From contig CALWWS010000033.1 in the NCBI GenBank assembly GCA_944385305.1, forward strand, positions 1 to 14,576: a DNA stretch of 14,576 nt, in the 5' to 3' direction. The position numbers and the translations under genes are program-made. The notes beneath the pieces are model-generated. The model worked only from the letters and a program-made list of their open reading frames with translations, was not told the origin of the DNA and searched no databases. How positions within the stretch are numbered: the stretch's first letter is position 1; each line of letters opens with the position of its first letter. This document shows, piece by piece, positions 13,005 through 14,576 of this stretch. Origin of the DNA: an uncultured Oscillospiraceae bacterium. GTDB taxonomy: Bacteria > Bacillota > Clostridia > Oscillospirales > Oscillospiraceae.

Positions 13005-13795
13005 ATGCCCGCCCTCCTTCCGAAATAGAGCAGTCCCTCCAGCACGCCGCCGCCGATGGCCCGCGCCTTGTCAGAGACGGTGAAGCAGTGGCTGCGCTCG
13101 CACCGGGGGTCGATGTCCCCCGCCTTCATGCCCTGCTTCACCTCCAGCCCCGCCTGGAGCATGCCCCGCACCACGCCGGTCAGCCCGGCCCGGGCCACTG
13201 CGTCCCCCACCCGGGCCACCGGCTGACCTTTCTCCACAAGCTGGCCGATCTCCGCCAGGGGCTCAAACCGGCCGGCCGCCGGGGCGCGGATGATGCGCTC
13301 CACGGTGTAGCCCCCCACGTTCCCCGGCACCCCGGTGTTGGGGATGGCGCTGCCCTGAGTGATAAGCCGCCCCAGGTCGTGGCCCCGCTTGGTCTCCACC
13401 ACCCCGTGGCAGTCCGCTCCGGCGGTAAAGCCGGGGCCCAGGGCCAGCACCACCGGGGCGTCAGTAATGGAGGTGCCCGTGTTCCGCTTGGCCAGAATGG
13501 CGTCCACCACCCCGTCAAAGGCCAGCGCCCCCCGGATGGACGCCTCCGGGTCGCACACCACCGGGATTTCCTCCGCCGCCAGGGCAGCGGAGACCTCCTT
13601 AACCCCGGCGCAGCGCCGGGCGGTGATCCCCTCCACCCGGGTCACGCCGTCGTACACGCACTGGCAGAAGGCCACCGTGCGGCGCACGGCGGTGGGCCGG
13701 GCAATCTCGGTCATCACCACGGAAAACCCCGCCCGAACCAGGCGCACCGCCGTTCCCGAGGCCAGGTCTCCCGCGCCCTTGATTAAAATAAGCAT
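12992..13795 (-). CDS. yqeB: Selenium-dependent molybdenum hydroxylase system protein YqeB (EF2563 family)
   Basis: An accessory protein found by comparative genomics in genomes with selenium-dependent molybdenum hydroxylases; biochemical role unresolved. The 267-residue protein starts with a Rossmann-like nucleotide loop (IKGAGDLASGTAVRL, 5-19), followed by the family-typical PTAVRRTVAF segment, a central LALGPGFTAG and a PGNVGGYTVERI run. Its C-terminal half (about 165-230) resembles a biotinyl/lipoyl-like barrel (IRAPAAGRFEPLAEIGQLVEKGQPVARVG), as in other family members. It ends with GGGVLEGLL. The length suits the short clostridial/EF2563 form; E. coli YqeB is longer because it also carries an XdhC-like part, which here is the separate next gene. 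The gene overlaps yqeC by 13 bases and the XdhC-family gene by 13. Confidence 0.88.
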   Translation of the reverse strand: MLILIKGAGDLASGTAVRLVRAGFSVVMTEIARPTAVRRTVAFCQCVYDGVTRVEGITARRCAGVKEVSAALAAEEIPVVCDPEASIRGALAFDGVVDAILAKRNTGTSITDAPVVLALGPGFTAGADCHGVVETKRGHDLGRLITQGSAIPNTGVPGNVGGYTVERIIRAPAAGRFEPLAEIGQLVEKGQPVARVGDAVARAGLTGVVRGMLQAGLEVKQGMKAGDIDPRCERSHCFTVSDKARAIGGGVLEGLLYFGRRAGIWNG

Positions 13796-14514
13796 GCTCC
13801 ACCCCGCTCTCTCTGCGCAAACCGGGTTATCCCGCTCTCAATGCCCATCTCTCCCAGGATGCGCCTAATCTCCCGGGCATATTCCAGCCGCCGGGGGGTA
13901 TCCGCCTTGTTCAGCAGGCAGCGGAAGGTCATCCCGGGGGCCACCTGCTTGCGTCCCCCCTGGAGGCTGGCGAGTATGGCCGCCACGTCGGCGGGAACAA
14001 TCCGGTGCTCCATGCCGCAGCCCAGCAGGGCGCACACCCGCTCCGGCCGGTGGCAGGTCTCCCCTACCGCCCGGCCCACGCAGTCCATCCCCGCCACGGC
14101 AACCACCGCATCCGCCCAGGGGGGCACCACCGGCTCATGCTCCCCCGGGGCCTTCAGGGGATGCAGCCGGGCCCCGTCCGCCTCAATCACCACCACGTCG
14201 GCCGCCTGGAGGGCGGAGGCCAAATCTTCCACCCCGGAGAGCTTGTCCAGCCGGAGAAAGCGGCCCAGGGCCACCACTCCGCAGCTGTCCACCAGCGCCC
14301 GGAGGGCGGCCGGGTCGGGGTCGTCGGTGAGGGGCAGGTTGGGGTGGGGCATCATGTGGGTGGTGGTGGTGACCACCACGGTACGCCCCCCGTCCCTGGC
14401 CTGCCGGGCCAGGGCGTACAGGGCGGAGGTCTTGCCCCCGCCCCCCACCAGGGCCACCGCCCGGTGTATCCGCCAGTCCAGCTTCAGCGCCCCCCAGATA
14501 TCCACTCCGCTCAC
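13783..14514 (-). CDS. yqeC: Selenium-dependent hydroxylase accessory protein YqeC
   Basis: Putative NTPase that co-occurs with YqeB and orphan SelD in selenium-dependent molybdenum hydroxylase genomes. The 243-residue protein has a P-loop VGGGGKTS (23-30), a TTTTHM run (49-54), the EADGARLHPLKAP block (111-123) typical of YqeC, and a G4-like NKAD (202-205), which together point to nucleotide binding. The start is GTG at 14514, overlapping the upstream gene's stop as GTGA; no strong ribosome site is visible, so translation is probably coupled. The product acts in the cytoplasm. The exact reaction is unknown; GTP or ATP use in metal-cofactor or selenium handling is inferred from the motifs. 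Confidence 0.88.
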   Translation of the reverse strand: MSGVDIWGALKLDWRIHRAVALVGGGGKTSALYALARQARDGGRTVVVTTTTHMMPHPNLPLTDDPDPAALRALVDSCGVVALGRFLRLDKLSGVEDLASALQAADVVVIEADGARLHPLKAPGEHEPVVPPWADAVVAVAGMDCVGRAVGETCHRPERVCALLGCGMEHRIVPADVAAILASLQGGRKQVAPGMTFRCLLNKADTPRRLEYAREIRRILGEMGIESGITRFAQRERGGACLF

Positions 14515-14576
14515 CCCGCCACGTGCTCAAAGAGGACTTTTACCCCGACGCCGCTAAGCACCAGGCCGCCCACCAG
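14511..14576 (-). CDS. C-terminal end of a membrane protein, possibly MntP-like manganese efflux pump
   Basis: Only the last 21 codons and the TGA stop are inside the window, the rest lying beyond the right edge. The residues read LVGGLVLSGVGVKVLFEHVAG: a hydrophobic, glycine-rich helix ending in VKVLFEH. This resembles the C-terminal helix of MntP-family exporters (patterns such as GGxxLIGIGxKIxxEHL), but 21 residues are too few for a firm call. The stop overlaps the yqeC GTG start by four bases, so the gene belongs to the same operon. Confidence 0.4.
   Translation of the reverse strand: MVGGLVLSGVGVKVLFEHVAG

Overview
The window looks like chromosomal DNA of a GC-rich, strictly anaerobic Clostridia member, most likely an Oscillospiraceae-type gut Firmicute related to Flavonifractor, Intestinimonas or Lawsonibacter. 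This rests on the high GC content combined with strong AGGAGG ribosome binding sites, a clostridial-type permease fragment, a clostridial thiolase, and a selenium-dependent molybdenum hydroxylase locus. No tRNA, rRNA, CRISPR array or mobile element was seen. The taxonomy is inference from gene content.

Layout. Bases 3-1292 (+) are the 3' part of an ABC-2-type permease, cut by the window edge and followed by a hairpin terminator. Bases 1508-2767 (+) are an acetyl-CoA acetyltransferase with its own sigma-A promoter and a 16-bp terminator shared with the convergent operon. Bases 6510-2851 (-) are xdhA-xdhB-xdhC, a three-subunit xanthine-dehydrogenase-type molybdenum hydroxylase very like E. coli XdhABC. 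Divergent from it, 6659-9935 (+) hold two consecutive PLP fold-type-II enzymes (a 490-residue protein of unassigned function and a threonine-synthase-like protein) and the molybdenum cofactor cytidylyltransferase MocA, each overlapping the next by 4 bases. A second shared terminator separates these from an ECF sigma factor and its presumed anti-sigma factor (11881-10018, -). From the right edge to 11974 (-) runs a maturation operon: the last 21 codons of a membrane protein (possibly MntP-like), yqeC, yqeB, an XdhC-family maturation factor, and a small CPHC thioredoxin-fold protein.

How the genes fit together. XdhABC is the catalytic enzyme: the molybdenum, FAD and 2x[2Fe-2S] subunits. MocA makes the cytosine-dinucleotide form of the cofactor. 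XdhC, YqeB and YqeC are the accessory set that marks selenium-dependent molybdenum hydroxylases and presumably handles insertion of the sulfur or selenium ligand; the small thioredoxin-like protein may supply redox or chalcogen-transfer chemistry. The two PLP enzymes sit where E. coli keeps ygeX (diaminopropionate ammonia-lyase) and may process an amino-acid-like product of ring opening, but their substrates are unknown. The sigma/anti-sigma pair has its own promoter resembling an autoregulated ECF promoter, and its link to the rest is unproven.

Most interesting points: the undescribed PLP enzyme pair coupled to mocA and divergent from xdhABC; active-site positions in XdhA that appear to differ from mammalian xanthine dehydrogenase; the CPHC protein coupled to the XdhC maturation factor; and a roughly 26-residue insertion in the thiolase.
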